Source: Mariprofundus sp. KV
GTDB taxonomy: Bacteria > Pseudomonadota > Zetaproteobacteria > Mariprofundales > Mariprofundaceae
Direction: 5' to 3'
Assembly (NCBI RefSeq): GCF_013387475.1
Contig: NZ_VWNB01000008.1
Span: 1 to 64,000 of the forward strand
DNA length: 64,000 nucleotides
Shown here piece by piece: positions 8,889 to 17,292 of this stretch. Each line of letters opens with the position of its first letter. The stretch's first letter is position 1. The translations under genes and the position numbers were made by a program. The notes beneath the pieces are model-generated. The model had not been told where the DNA came from. It ran no database searches and saw only the letters and a program-made list of their open reading frames with translations.

Positions 8889-9245
8889 ATGAAGTTTATG
8901 CATATGGCACTGATTGTATCCGATCTGAAACGGGCAGCAGATTTTTATGAATCTATCCTTGGTTTGACGAAGATTGCGCGCCCTGATCTCGGCTTTGATG
9001 GTCTCTGGTACGGGCTTGATGGCGGCAGTGAGCTGCATCTGATGCTGCTTGATAATCCATACGCCGACTGCAGTAAGCCGGAGCATGGTGGACGCGATAA
9101 CCACATCGCTCTGCAAAGTGATGCGTTCGACAAGATTCGCCAGCGTCTTGATTCTGTGGTTATCCCATACACCATGAGCCGGTCAGGGCGTAAGGCACTC
9201 TTCTTCCGTGATCCTGATGGTAATACGATTGAACTGATGGCCTGA
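8889..9245 (+). CDS. VOC-family (glyoxalase/dioxygenase-fold) protein
   Basis: A 118-residue single-domain vicinal-oxygen-chelate protein starting MKFMHMALIVSDLKRAADFYESILG and ending FFRDPDGNTIELMA, the two hallmark segments of the fold. His6 and Glu near the C-terminus (IELM) are the usual metal ligands, with His in ELHLML and DNHIAL as others. It starts one base after the mak stop, so it is co-transcribed. Substrate unknown: lactoylglutathione lyase-like chemistry is possible, and gshA lies next door on the opposite strand, but the protein is equally like uncharacterised VOC proteins. Confidence 0.8.
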   Translation: MKFMHMALIVSDLKRAADFYESILGLTKIARPDLGFDGLWYGLDGGSELHLMLLDNPYADCSKPEHGGRDNHIALQSDAFDKIRQRLDSVVIPYTMSRSGRKALFFRDPDGNTIELMA

Positions 9246-9272
9246 TTGGTGATTGGCCCGCAGCCGTATCAA

Positions 9273-10616
9273 TCAAATATGCATCGCCTCAAAAAAGACG
9301 CGGTCGATGTTTTTGTTCCATGCACCGTGATAGAGCTCAAGCCAGAATTCAGCCTGTGTCTGACCGGCGGCAATGGCACTTTCCAGTGGTTTAAGAAAGA
9401 TGGTCTCGTTTTGGCCGCTGCTGTTGCGGGCATCAATGCGCTCAAGACCTGCCCGGCTGATCTGTAGCATCTGGTCACAGAGCTGCAGTGCGGTTGTCCC
9501 TCTGAACGGTGTGGCCAGTGCAGTTTTCGGGGTGTTGGCTCGCAGTTCAACCACCTCGGCATGGCTCCAGTCGGCTATCATCTGCCAGGCCTGCTGCTGC
9601 GCCTGTTGGTCATAAAGTAAGCCTTTCCAGAGGGCGGGCAGCGAACAGATCCACGGCCATGGCCCGGCATCGGCGCCGCGCATCTCCATGTACTGTTTCA
9701 GTCGCACGTCGGGGAAGAGGGTGGAGACATGCAGTTCCCAATCCGCAATGGTCGGAAACTGGCCGGGCAGCTGATCAAGCTTGCCGGCCATGAAATCGCG
9801 GAAGCTGGCGCCGGCACAATCTATATATTCATTGTCGCGAATAAGGCAGTACATCGGCGCATCAAGCGCCCACTCGGTATAAGCGGCAAAGCCGAAATCC
9901 TCAGCAAAGGCACAGGCCGGGATACCGGTACGATTGGAGTCGGTATCAAGCCAGCAGGCACCACGGCGGGAGAGGTAAGCCGATGGTTTGCCATTTTCAA
10001 ACGGGCTGGCGGCATACAAGGCGGTGACCAGCGGTTGCAGGCAGAGTGAAATGCGCATCTTCTGCGCCATATCCGCCTCCGATTCGAAATCGATATTGGC
10101 CTGTACGGTTGCGGTGCGCAGCATCATATCCAGGCCGCCACTGCCAACCTTCGGCATATAGTTGCGCATGATTCTGTAGCGCGCTTTCGGCATCCACGGA
10201 ATATCATCGCGTTGCCACTTGGGCTGAAAGCCCATGGCGAGAAAACCGATGCGCAGCTCATCAGTCACACTTTTGAGGATTTTGTGGTAAGCGGTGGTCT
10301 CTTCGCAGGTCTGGTGGATCGTGGCGTGCGGGGCGCCGGAGAGTTCAAGCTGACCACCCGGTTCAAGGGTGATCGAGGCCATGCCGTTTTTCAGTGCAAT
10401 GATATTTCCATGTTCCCTGACCGGTTGCCACTCCTGACTGGCTAGCAGTGTCAGCAGGTTGCGGATGCTGCGCTCCCCCTCATAAGGGATCGGCTTGAGC
10501 GTATCCATGCAGAAACCGACCTTTTCATGTTCGGTGCCGATGCGCCACGTTGCACGCGGTTTGCAACCCTGTTTGAACCAGTTGCTCAGGTCAGATGTGG
10601 AGAGATGCGATGACAT
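9273..10616 (-). CDS. gshA: glutamate-cysteine ligase, plant/alphaproteobacterial type
   Basis: A 447-residue GCS2-family ligase catalysing ATP-dependent gamma-glutamylcysteine formation, the first step of glutathione synthesis. Recognisable segments are RIGTEHEKVGF near the start, ITLEPGGQLELSGAP, MLRTATVQANIDF and MEMRGADAGPWPWICSLPAL. Length fits the plant-like bacterial type rather than the E. coli GshA family. It faces the VOC gene tail to tail. A gamma-glutamyltransferase (ggt) gene at 55114-56736 would break glutathione down in the periplasm. Confidence 0.92.
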   Translation of the reverse strand: MSSHLSTSDLSNWFKQGCKPRATWRIGTEHEKVGFCMDTLKPIPYEGERSIRNLLTLLASQEWQPVREHGNIIALKNGMASITLEPGGQLELSGAPHATIHQTCEETTAYHKILKSVTDELRIGFLAMGFQPKWQRDDIPWMPKARYRIMRNYMPKVGSGGLDMMLRTATVQANIDFESEADMAQKMRISLCLQPLVTALYAASPFENGKPSAYLSRRGACWLDTDSNRTGIPACAFAEDFGFAAYTEWALDAPMYCLIRDNEYIDCAGASFRDFMAGKLDQLPGQFPTIADWELHVSTLFPDVRLKQYMEMRGADAGPWPWICSLPALWKGLLYDQQAQQQAWQMIADWSHAEVVELRANTPKTALATPFRGTTALQLCDQMLQISRAGLERIDARNSSGQNETIFLKPLESAIAAGQTQAEFWLELYHGAWNKNIDRVFFEAMHI

Positions 10617-10672
10617 GGCGACAGCTTAACCTATTCTATATATAGATAGTAGATGGTTGCTGTGTGGATAAA

Positions 10673-12394
10673 TCACCGTGACTGCTGGATAGCATCCCCT
10701 AGCGCATCAATCAGCGGCTGCAGATGTTTTTCATACGGCTTCCAGCGGCCAATCGACTTGTTAGAGATGCCGCTGCGCACCTGGGAAAGGCTTTGCGTTT
10801 TCACGACGCCACGTTTCTCATGGAATTTGAGGAAGCTGTCGTCCCACTCAAGTTCACAGAACGCTACCAGGCGGCGCATCTCCCCCTCAGGGTCGGCAAT
10901 CAGCGACTCGTTGGCAATTTCATACATTACACCCTCAGGCAAGGTGGTGCGCCAGTGCTCCATAAGTTCTGAATAGATTTGATAGTACCCTCCCAGCTCT
11001 TTGAGATCATAGGCAAATTTGAAGAATCTGCCTTCAAAGGAGGTTGAGTAAATCGACAGGCAGTTATCCAGAGGGTCTCTATGAGCATGGACAATCTTTG
11101 CTTTCGGAAACAGGATATGTATTACACCCACCAGCCAGTGATGGTAGAGCGTTTTATCAATATAGCGTGCATGTTTGCCGAATGCTGCATGTAGAGCATT
11201 AGAGTATTCTGTTGTTGCCTGCGTTATCAGCTTCGGTGTTATATGGCAAATGTTGGGAAACGGGAAATCTCGAACCTCAGAAAACGCTTCCCCGGGGCTG
11301 AGTATGTTGTGGACGGCAAAGCCCAGGGTGTCAGTTTCTCCGGTGTCAACAGTTTTAGCGTGCGCATCCAGAATTCGTGCGACCAGTGATGATCCTGATC
11401 TTGGCATGCCGAGAACAAAGATCAGATTCTTGCCTCTGTTGCTATCGGCATGGGCATGAAACAGCTCTTTGGTGAAAGTGGTAGAAATCACTTCCAGCAT
11501 GCGTCGATCATCGTCGATGTTATAATCTATTTCGTTTCGGAAGTGTTGGTTTCCCTGCTTATAGTATGCGAAAGATTTATCATAATCACCGAGGTCTGCC
11601 CATGCTTGCCCAAGGGAAAATCCCATGATGCCCCGGTTGCGCGAAGGAAGACTTTCGTTCGATAAAATATCTTCGGCTATATTCAGTATGGAATCGAAGG
11701 CGGTGAATTTGGTGTGGCGACAATATAAATATATTGCATTGGCATGCTCAGGTTCAATTTCAAGGAGTTGGAGTAACCGCTGTCTGGCTTCGTCAAGCTC
11801 TCCTGTTTCCATTAACAGTCTTGCTAAATTATATAAGCCCTTGGTGTTGTCAGGGGCTAGCTCTATAGCCTTCCGCATGTAAACACTGGCTTCATCGTAC
11901 CTGTTTTGCATCTGCAAAATCCGGCCAAGGTTTGCATGGCTAGGGCTGTGCTTGGGGGCAAGCTTAAGAGCAGTCCGGGCTGGAGTATCGGCATCACTCC
12001 AGCGACTAAGGTCACAAAGGGTTGTAGCCAGGGCCTGCCACCCTTCAGCGCCTCTGGGGCAAAGCCGAGTGTACTGCTTCCAGTAAGTTAGCGATTGCAA
12101 ATAATTCCCCTGCTCTCGATACAGGGTTCCCAAACAGGCAATTAAGCCGGGATGCCTTGGATGCTGTTTAATGGCCAACCTCAGGTCGGATTCAGCTTTG
12201 TCCGGCTGACCCTGTTTCATGTCAATTCGGGAGAGGATGGTTTGAGCATCGGGGTTGTTTTTGCTGAAGGCCATAATCTGTTGGCAAAGCAGAGCGGCCT
12301 GCTCAAATTCATTAGATATATAGGCATGCTGGGCATTATGGAGCAATGCATTAAGCCTGTTTGTTTGTTGCATGTTTAGTTTACGTTGTTTCAA
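10673..12394 (-). CDS. TPR-repeat sulfotransferase
   Basis: A 573-residue protein in two parts. Residues about 10-250 are tandem tetratricopeptide repeats (for example PGLIACLGTLYREQGNYLQSL and GLYNLARLLMETGELDEA). Residues about 320-560 are a sulfotransferase domain with the PAPS 5'-phosphosulfate loop LGMPRSGSSLVARIL and the 3'-phosphate segment IVHAHRDPLDNCLS. The family transfers sulfuryl groups to sugars, lipids or protein tyrosines; the acceptor here is unknown. A second Met at residue 8 (MQQTNRL) is an alternative start. The base composition is somewhat more A+T-rich than its neighbours. It is divergent from cyc2, but with a separate long upstream region. Confidence 0.85.
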   Translation of the reverse strand: MKQRKLNMQQTNRLNALLHNAQHAYISNEFEQAALLCQQIMAFSKNNPDAQTILSRIDMKQGQPDKAESDLRLAIKQHPRHPGLIACLGTLYREQGNYLQSLTYWKQYTRLCPRGAEGWQALATTLCDLSRWSDADTPARTALKLAPKHSPSHANLGRILQMQNRYDEASVYMRKAIELAPDNTKGLYNLARLLMETGELDEARQRLLQLLEIEPEHANAIYLYCRHTKFTAFDSILNIAEDILSNESLPSRNRGIMGFSLGQAWADLGDYDKSFAYYKQGNQHFRNEIDYNIDDDRRMLEVISTTFTKELFHAHADSNRGKNLIFVLGMPRSGSSLVARILDAHAKTVDTGETDTLGFAVHNILSPGEAFSEVRDFPFPNICHITPKLITQATTEYSNALHAAFGKHARYIDKTLYHHWLVGVIHILFPKAKIVHAHRDPLDNCLSIYSTSFEGRFFKFAYDLKELGGYYQIYSELMEHWRTTLPEGVMYEIANESLIADPEGEMRRLVAFCELEWDDSFLKFHEKRGVVKTQSLSQVRSGISNKSIGRWKPYEKHLQPLIDALGDAIQQSR

Positions 12395-12523
12395 TTATTC
12401 ACCATGTAATAATAAGTAGTAGTGGCATATTGGGTTGATGCGACATCAAGTCAACATCATTGTTTTAATATAAACAGGCTAAAATCCATGTGTGGGAAAA
12501 TGACACACACAAGATGTGGCGTG

Positions 12524-12552
12524 TTGACCCAGTGACCTGGATCACGCAATGT
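12524..12552 (+). promoter_or_regulatory. possible cyc2 promoter
   Basis: In the 291-bp gap between the sulfotransferase gene and cyc2 there is a TTGACC box at 12524-12529 and, 17 bases on, a weak CAATGT box at 12547-12552. Just upstream is a dyad GTGTG-N8-CACAC (about 12490-12508) that could bind a regulator. The -10 match is poor, so this is a candidate only. Confidence 0.3.
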
Positions 12553-12637
12553 TCGCAACGTCATCCCATGGGGGAGAGCCTTTTCAGCGATCTAGATCTG
12601 CGAAAGGGTTTGAAACGAGGGATGGAAATATTTGCAC

Positions 12638-12655
12638 TAACCCCAGTAGGGGTTA
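12638..12655 (+). promoter_or_regulatory. stem-loop in the cyc2 leader
   Basis: A perfect 7-bp stem, TAACCCC-AGTA-GGGGTTA, sits 30 bases before the cyc2 start and 16 bases before its ribosome site (AGAGGA at 12671-12676). No T-run follows, so it is not a terminator. It may stabilise the 5' end of a very abundant mRNA. Confidence 0.5.
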
Positions 12656-12685
12656 AATAAACTTTTTAATAGAGGATATCACAAC

Positions 12686-14029
12686 ATGAAGAAGACACTT
12701 CTTTCTGCTGCTGCTTTCGCTGTTGTTGCTGTTTCTGCTGTTGCAGTTGCTCCAACTACTTCTGAAGCTGTTCCTGCATTCGCTCGCCAGACCGGCGCTG
12801 CATGCTTGAACTGCCACTTCCAGGCAATTCCACGAATGACCGCTTTCGGTCGTTCTTTCCGTATGAACGCTTTCCGTGACATGGGTGAGCAGGGTCTCAT
12901 CGAAGACGAGCACCTGTCACTTCCAGCGGTATTCAACATGGCTTTCCTGATGAAAGCTCGTATCTCTAACGGCACTACTAAAAACGCTGCTGGCCTTGTA
13001 ACTGCTGGTGGTGGTCTGATCGGCACTGCAGCTACCTCTGGTCTTGCTCTGGGTCTGACCGGTACTGCTGCTACTGCTATCCCTGGTGGCACTCCATCAA
13101 CTACTGCTCTGCAGTTCCCTGATGAGACTGCATTCCTGTTCGGTGGTCGCTTGGGCGAGCACACTGGTATGTTCGTTGAAATGGGCTACAACGGTGCGGC
13201 TATGGACATGCTGGGTTACAAAGTTGCATACGTAGTAGACATCGACGGCGGCCTGATCGCTGTTGCTCTGGGTACTTCTGACGCTCTGGGTCTCTCTTCT
13301 GTGTTCAATGATCCATCAAACGCAATCTCTCGTAACACTCGCGGCGTACAGACTCGTGCACGTGCAATGCGTGACACTGTTCACCACAACGCTATGACTG
13401 GTGTTGGTGTGTACGGTATCGTTGCTAACTCTATCTACTTCGCTGCAGGCGCAACCGTTTCTGGTGGCGGCGGTGCTGTAGTAGGCGGCGGTGTTGATCT
13501 TGAAGTTGGTCAGTACTACCGTGCTGCATTCATGGGTGAGCTCGCTGGCTTTGACGTAGTTGCTGGTGGTTGGTACGCTAACTCTATCAACCCAATCCAT
13601 AAAATGACTGGCGTTGGTAAAGGTTCACGTAAGGAGCTGGGTGTTGACGTTCAGCTGCAGGGCGATATCGGCGCTGCTTCTGTTGGTTTCTACATGCCTG
13701 TAGTTATCTCCTCTAAGACTGATGCTGCTTGGAATGGCCTGCTGACTGGTACTATGGCTGCTAGCCAGAAAGTTACTGGCTTCATGCCTTACGTAAACAT
13801 CGCTTTCGGCGCTGCTGGTATCCGTCTTGGTTACGACTACTCTAAGCAGACTGCTACAGTTGGTGGTGCCCTGACTCGTAAGGATACTCAGGTTATTGTG
13901 GGTGCCTGGTACGACCTGGCTCAGAACTTCACGCTGGATCTTGAGTATGATGCACAGAAACGCACTGGCATTGCTGGTACTGTTTCTAAGCTGAACGCTA
14001 CTACTCTGCAGCTTGAGTACGTATACTAA
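12686..14029 (+). CDS. cyc2: Cyc2 iron oxidase: outer-membrane monohaem cytochrome-porin fusion
   Basis: A 447-residue protein with a signal peptide (cleavage near ...SEAVPAFA) followed at once by the Cyc2 signature FARQTG..CLNCHF: one CxxCH haem site (Cys40, Cys43, His44) and the FGR.FR.N.F segment. The remaining 380 residues are glycine- and aromatic-rich alternating strands ending in LQLEYVY, the usual C-terminal Tyr/aromatic beta-signal of an outer-membrane barrel. Length matches Cyc2 (about 430-450). In Zeta- and other iron-oxidising bacteria Cyc2 takes electrons from Fe(II) outside the cell. Codons are strikingly uniform (GCT, GGT, CGT, CTG, TCT), unlike neighbours, indicating very high expression. 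It is monocistronic, with its own ribosome site and terminator. Confidence 0.88.
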   Translation: MKKTLLSAAAFAVVAVSAVAVAPTTSEAVPAFARQTGAACLNCHFQAIPRMTAFGRSFRMNAFRDMGEQGLIEDEHLSLPAVFNMAFLMKARISNGTTKNAAGLVTAGGGLIGTAATSGLALGLTGTAATAIPGGTPSTTALQFPDETAFLFGGRLGEHTGMFVEMGYNGAAMDMLGYKVAYVVDIDGGLIAVALGTSDALGLSSVFNDPSNAISRNTRGVQTRARAMRDTVHHNAMTGVGVYGIVANSIYFAAGATVSGGGGAVVGGGVDLEVGQYYRAAFMGELAGFDVVAGGWYANSINPIHKMTGVGKGSRKELGVDVQLQGDIGAASVGFYMPVVISSKTDAAWNGLLTGTMAASQKVTGFMPYVNIAFGAAGIRLGYDYSKQTATVGGALTRKDTQVIVGAWYDLAQNFTLDLEYDAQKRTGIAGTVSKLNATTLQLEYVY

Positions 14030-14050
14030 GATTCCTTTTGGAAGCTTTGG

Positions 14051-14079
14051 AAAGGGGCCCTTCGGGGCCCCTTTTTTTA
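14051..14079 (+). terminator. strong intrinsic terminator of cyc2
   Basis: A 10-bp stem, AAAGGGGCCC and GGGCCCCTTT, is closed by a TTCG (UUCG) tetraloop and followed by a run of T. It lies 21 bases after the cyc2 stop. The unusually stable hairpin fits an mRNA that must be abundant and long-lived. Confidence 0.92.
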
Positions 14080-14182
14080 TGCCTTAAAAAGCCGGAATGT
14101 GAAGTGCACTACGCTCCAATGAAGTGGCGTGAACCTCCTTTTGCCTTGACCCGGCACCTGCAACTGGCTGTAATGCGCGGCT

Positions 14183-14875
14183 ATGAAACAATACCTTCTT
14201 TTTATTCCAGTCGTTTTACTACTCTCCTCATGTGAGGGTAAACAGTTTTTCTACCCCAATGATCAGCAGGGGCCTGCATATACGTTGGGTAATGGTGAGG
14301 ATCCAGTAGCAGGAAAGCCGCGTGCACCATTGGATGTGCCGCCTGAATTGCAGGCTGAACTTGAAGTGCCGATGGCAGGCGAAATTGCCAGCAGAGCAGA
14401 TGAGACGGTGCTCTCTAAAGATTATCAGGATGCAGTGGCTGGCAAGGCGATTGCGCTGGATGCCAAAATCTATCCGGTTGATGCAGCCAAGGTCTTCTCT
14501 GCGGTCGTGGATGCTATGACCAGTTTGAATATCCCCGTTGATTCGGTGGATTCACCAAGTGGCATCATTACGACTGACTGGATCCGTAGAGGCGATGCTT
14601 CTGCATCGATGTTTGAATTTTTCGGTTCTACTTCAGCAAGTACTCCGACACGCCATCGCTACATCGTAAGGGTTTACCGGGCAAAAATAGAAGGACGTGA
14701 TGAAGCCACCAAGCTTGAGGTTCGTGTCCATGGGCAGATGGCAATTAATCGTTCCTGGGTCAACAAAGCCATGAAGCAGAAGGTGACCGACCAGTTGTTT
14801 GTGGGTGTGGACGAGCAGCTTCAGCGTATGCAACAGGGTGTAACTGGCCAAACAGTCGGAGACACTGCGCAGTAG
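14183..14875 (+). CDS. BamC-like (NlpB/DapX) lipoprotein
   Basis: A 230-residue lipoprotein with lipobox LLSSC (lipidated Cys about residue 17). The mature chain starts with an unstructured, proline-rich stretch (GKPRAPLDVPPEL) like that of BamC, then a domain with KIYPVDAAKVFSAVVDAMTSLNIPVDSVDSPSGIITTDWI, similar to the helix-grip fold of BamC in which lVdrs.g.i.t.W recurs. BamC is an accessory of the beta-barrel assembly machine. Its position right after the outer-membrane barrel gene cyc2 may be chance. Assignment is by pattern; a different periplasmic lipoprotein family (DUF3576-like) is possible. Confidence 0.55.
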   Translation: MKQYLLFIPVVLLLSSCEGKQFFYPNDQQGPAYTLGNGEDPVAGKPRAPLDVPPELQAELEVPMAGEIASRADETVLSKDYQDAVAGKAIALDAKIYPVDAAKVFSAVVDAMTSLNIPVDSVDSPSGIITTDWIRRGDASASMFEFFGSTSASTPTRHRYIVRVYRAKIEGRDEATKLEVRVHGQMAINRSWVNKAMKQKVTDQLFVGVDEQLQRMQQGVTGQTVGDTAQ

Positions 14876-14885
14876 AATCAACAGC

Positions 14886-14908
14886 CCTGCCGAGCGTTGT
14901 TCGGCAGG
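14886..14908. terminator. shared bidirectional hairpin between the lipoprotein gene and trpC
   Basis: CCTGCCGA-N7-TCGGCAGG forms an 8-bp stem between the convergent lipoprotein and trpC genes, 10 bases after one stop and 8 before the other. T-rich sequence follows on the plus side (GTTGTTATTTT). Confidence 0.65.
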
Positions 14909-14915
14909 CTCGTTG

Positions 14916-15701
14916 TTATTTTATCAGCTCTTTCAGTGCCAGGCCCGGATCGGGCTGGCGCATCAGTGATTCACCAATCAGGAATCCGTAGACGCTGTTC
15001 TCATTCATCAGCCTGATATCATCGGGGGTGAATATGCCGGATTCGGTAATGACAGTTTTGTCATTGCCGATCTTTTCCAGTAGCTCTATGGTCGTATCAA
15101 GTGTCACGTCGAAGGTGTGCAGATTGCGGTTGTTGATGCCCATCAGTTGAGTATCCAGTTTCAGAGCCCGTTCCAGCTCCGCTGCATTGTGCACTTCAGG
15201 CAGTACGGAGAGGCCAAGCTCATGAGCACATGCAGTCAGCTCTGCAGCCAGCAGATCATCCAGCATGGCCATAATCACCAGAATGGCATCTGCTCCCATC
15301 GCTTTGGCTTCAATGATCTGATACGGGTCGAGCATGAAATCCTTGCGCAGGATAGGCAGAGAGACAGCATCACGAATGGCTGTGACATAAGCATCATCAC
15401 CCTGAAAATATTTCACATCAGTAAGAACGGAGAGGCAGGTTGCACCACCGGCTTCATAGCGCTTTGCAATTGCAACCGGATCAAAATCGGCGCGAATAAT
15501 GCCTTTGGACGGGCTGGCTTTTTTCACCTCGGCGATAACAGCATTTTGTCTGCTGGCCACTTTTACTTGCAGTGCTCCGGAGAAATTGAGGGGAGACTTA
15601 TGCTTCGCAACGGCAAGTAGTTCAGCTTCACTGCGTTGGAGTTTGCAGGCGTCTACCCACTCACGCTTATAAGCTGCGATTTCATTCAGTATTGAGCTCA
15701 T
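14916..15701 (-). CDS. trpC: indole-3-glycerol-phosphate synthase
   Basis: A 261-residue TIM barrel with NAVIAEVKKASPSKGIIR (catalytic Lys in EVKKASPS), YEAGGATCLSVLTD, LPILRKDFMLDPYQIIEA and INNRNLHTFDVTLDTT, all TrpC hallmarks. It closes the indole ring from CdRP. It is a stand-alone TrpC, not fused to TrpF. The ATG overlaps the trpD stop by four bases. Last gene of trpEGDC; trpF, trpB and trpA must be elsewhere. Confidence 0.96.
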   Translation of the reverse strand: MSSILNEIAAYKREWVDACKLQRSEAELLAVAKHKSPLNFSGALQVKVASRQNAVIAEVKKASPSKGIIRADFDPVAIAKRYEAGGATCLSVLTDVKYFQGDDAYVTAIRDAVSLPILRKDFMLDPYQIIEAKAMGADAILVIMAMLDDLLAAELTACAHELGLSVLPEVHNAAELERALKLDTQLMGINNRNLHTFDVTLDTTIELLEKIGNDKTVITESGIFTPDDIRLMNENSVYGFLIGESLMRQPDPGLALKELIK

Positions 15702-16729
15702 ACTGCTACACCTTGGGTGAACGCAATCAGCTTGTTCAATATCTCAGACACGCGCCCGTTATCTATGGCGTTTGCAGCCATTGCGATGCCATCGCCAATG
15801 CCATCCACTTTACCCGCCACCCAGAGCGCTGCAGCAGCATTAAGCAGTACAATATCCCGCCCGGCACCAGCCTGACCGGCAAAGATATGTTTCAGGATTG
15901 CAGCATTGGTGGCGGCATCATCGCCTGCCAGTGCTGCAGGCGTAGCGTAAGGCATGCCAAAAGCGGCCGGATCAATCTCAAAGCTGATCGGCTGCTGACC
16001 GGCCTGAATCAGAATTGCATCGGTAATATCGGTAGTGGTAATCTCATCCAGCCCGTCACGGCCATGCACAATCAGGGCACGTTTGCAGCCGAGCTTGGTA
16101 AGCGCGCCTGCGACCAGCGCCAGTTTCTCTTTGGCGTAAACACCAAGTACCTGATACTTAGCATTGGCCGGATTGGTCAGGGGGCCAAGCAGATTAAAGA
16201 TCGTGCGTACGCCCAGTTCGCGGCGAACGGGGCCGGCATGTTTCATGGCCGGATGCAGGTGCTGGGCAAAGAGAAAGCCGATACCGGTCTGGTCAATGCA
16301 TTCGGCCACCTGTTCGGGTGTGATATTCAGGTTTACACCGAGCGCTTCGAGTACATCTGCGGCGCCGGATTTTGATGACATGGCTCGATTGCCATGCTTG
16401 GGAACGGGTACGCCGCAAGCAGCAACGACCATCGAGACGGCTGTAGAGATATTGAATGTTTTAGCGCCATCACCACCAGTGCCGCAGGTGTCGATCAGGC
16501 CGGTGGCCTGCGGGGTGATTTTGGTGGATGCACTGCGCATCGCTCGGGCTGCGCCGGCAATGATCTCGGCGGTTTCTTCACGAATGGAGAGTCCCATTAG
16601 TATGGCTGCAGTTTGAGCGGAGGTTGCCTCACCCTTCATGATGGCTGAGAACACTGCCTCTGAAGCCTCTTCTGAGATGCAGCTGCCAGCCTGAAGGTCT
16701 TTAATGATCGCTGTGACCGCGTTGCTCAT
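15698..16729 (-). CDS. trpD: anthranilate phosphoribosyltransferase
   Basis: A 343-residue enzyme joining anthranilate to PRPP. The PRPP/magnesium loops [19 protein letters not shown] and [24 protein letters not shown] are complete, as is [36 protein letters not shown]. Length is standard. It is separate from TrpG, not fused as in enterics. Four-base overlaps at both ends couple it to trpG and trpC. Confidence 0.96.
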   Translation of the reverse strand: MSNAVTAIIKDLQAGSCISEEASEAVFSAIMKGEATSAQTAAILMGLSIREETAEIIAGAARAMRSASTKITPQATGLIDTCGTGGDGAKTFNISTAVSMVVAACGVPVPKHGNRAMSSKSGAADVLEALGVNLNITPEQVAECIDQTGIGFLFAQHLHPAMKHAGPVRRELGVRTIFNLLGPLTNPANAKYQVLGVYAKEKLALVAGALTKLGCKRALIVHGRDGLDEITTTDITDAILIQAGQQPISFEIDPAAFGMPYATPAALAGDDAATNAAILKHIFAGQAGAGRDIVLLNAAAALWVAGKVDGIGDGIAMAANAIDNGRVSEILNKLIAFTQGVAV

Positions 16730-17292
16730 GCCCTGGCCTCAAGGAAGTTTTTCAGCATCTGGTGGCCGTGTTCGGTGAGGATCGATTCAGGATGAAACTG
16801 CACGCCGAAGGTGGGGTGTTCACGATGGCGCAGTCCCATCAGCTCCCCCTCCTTGGTCCAGGCTGTTTTAATCAGGCAATCCGGTAGTGGCTCAGGCACA
16901 ATCAGTGAGTGGTAGCGTGTAGCGGTAAACGGAGAGGGCAGCCCTTTGAAGATATATTCGCCGTCATGTTCAATAGGACTGGTTTTGCCATGCATCAGGC
17001 GTGGTGCCCTGATTACCTCTCCGCCGAATACTGCGGACATCGATTGATGGCCAAGACAGACACCGAGTAACGGAATGACGCCGGAAAAACGGCGAATTAC
17101 ATCCATCGAGATGCCAGCTTCATGCGGCGTGCAGGGGCCGGGAGAGACAAGGATGTGGTCTGGCGCAAGTTCGGCAATCTCATCAAGGCTGATTTTGTCG
17201 TTGCGGTAGACCAGCGGCTGTTCTCCCAGTTCACCCAGGTACTGCACCAGATTGAAGGTGAATGAATCGTAGTTATCGATAACGAGGATCAT
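16726..17292 (-). CDS. trpG: anthranilate synthase glutaminase component
   Basis: A 188-residue class I glutamine amidotransferase. It has the opening [23 protein letters not shown], the nucleophile Cys in LLGVCLGHQ, and the catalytic His and Glu in [15 protein letters not shown]. The start ATG 17292 overlaps the trpE stop (ATGA). It supplies ammonia to TrpE; the same subunit may also serve PabB. Confidence 0.95.
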   Translation of the reverse strand: MILVIDNYDSFTFNLVQYLGELGEQPLVYRNDKISLDEIAELAPDHILVSPGPCTPHEAGISMDVIRRFSGVIPLLGVCLGHQSMSAVFGGEVIRAPRLMHGKTSPIEHDGEYIFKGLPSPFTATRYHSLIVPEPLPDCLIKTAWTKEGELMGLRHREHPTFGVQFHPESILTEHGHQMLKNFLEARA

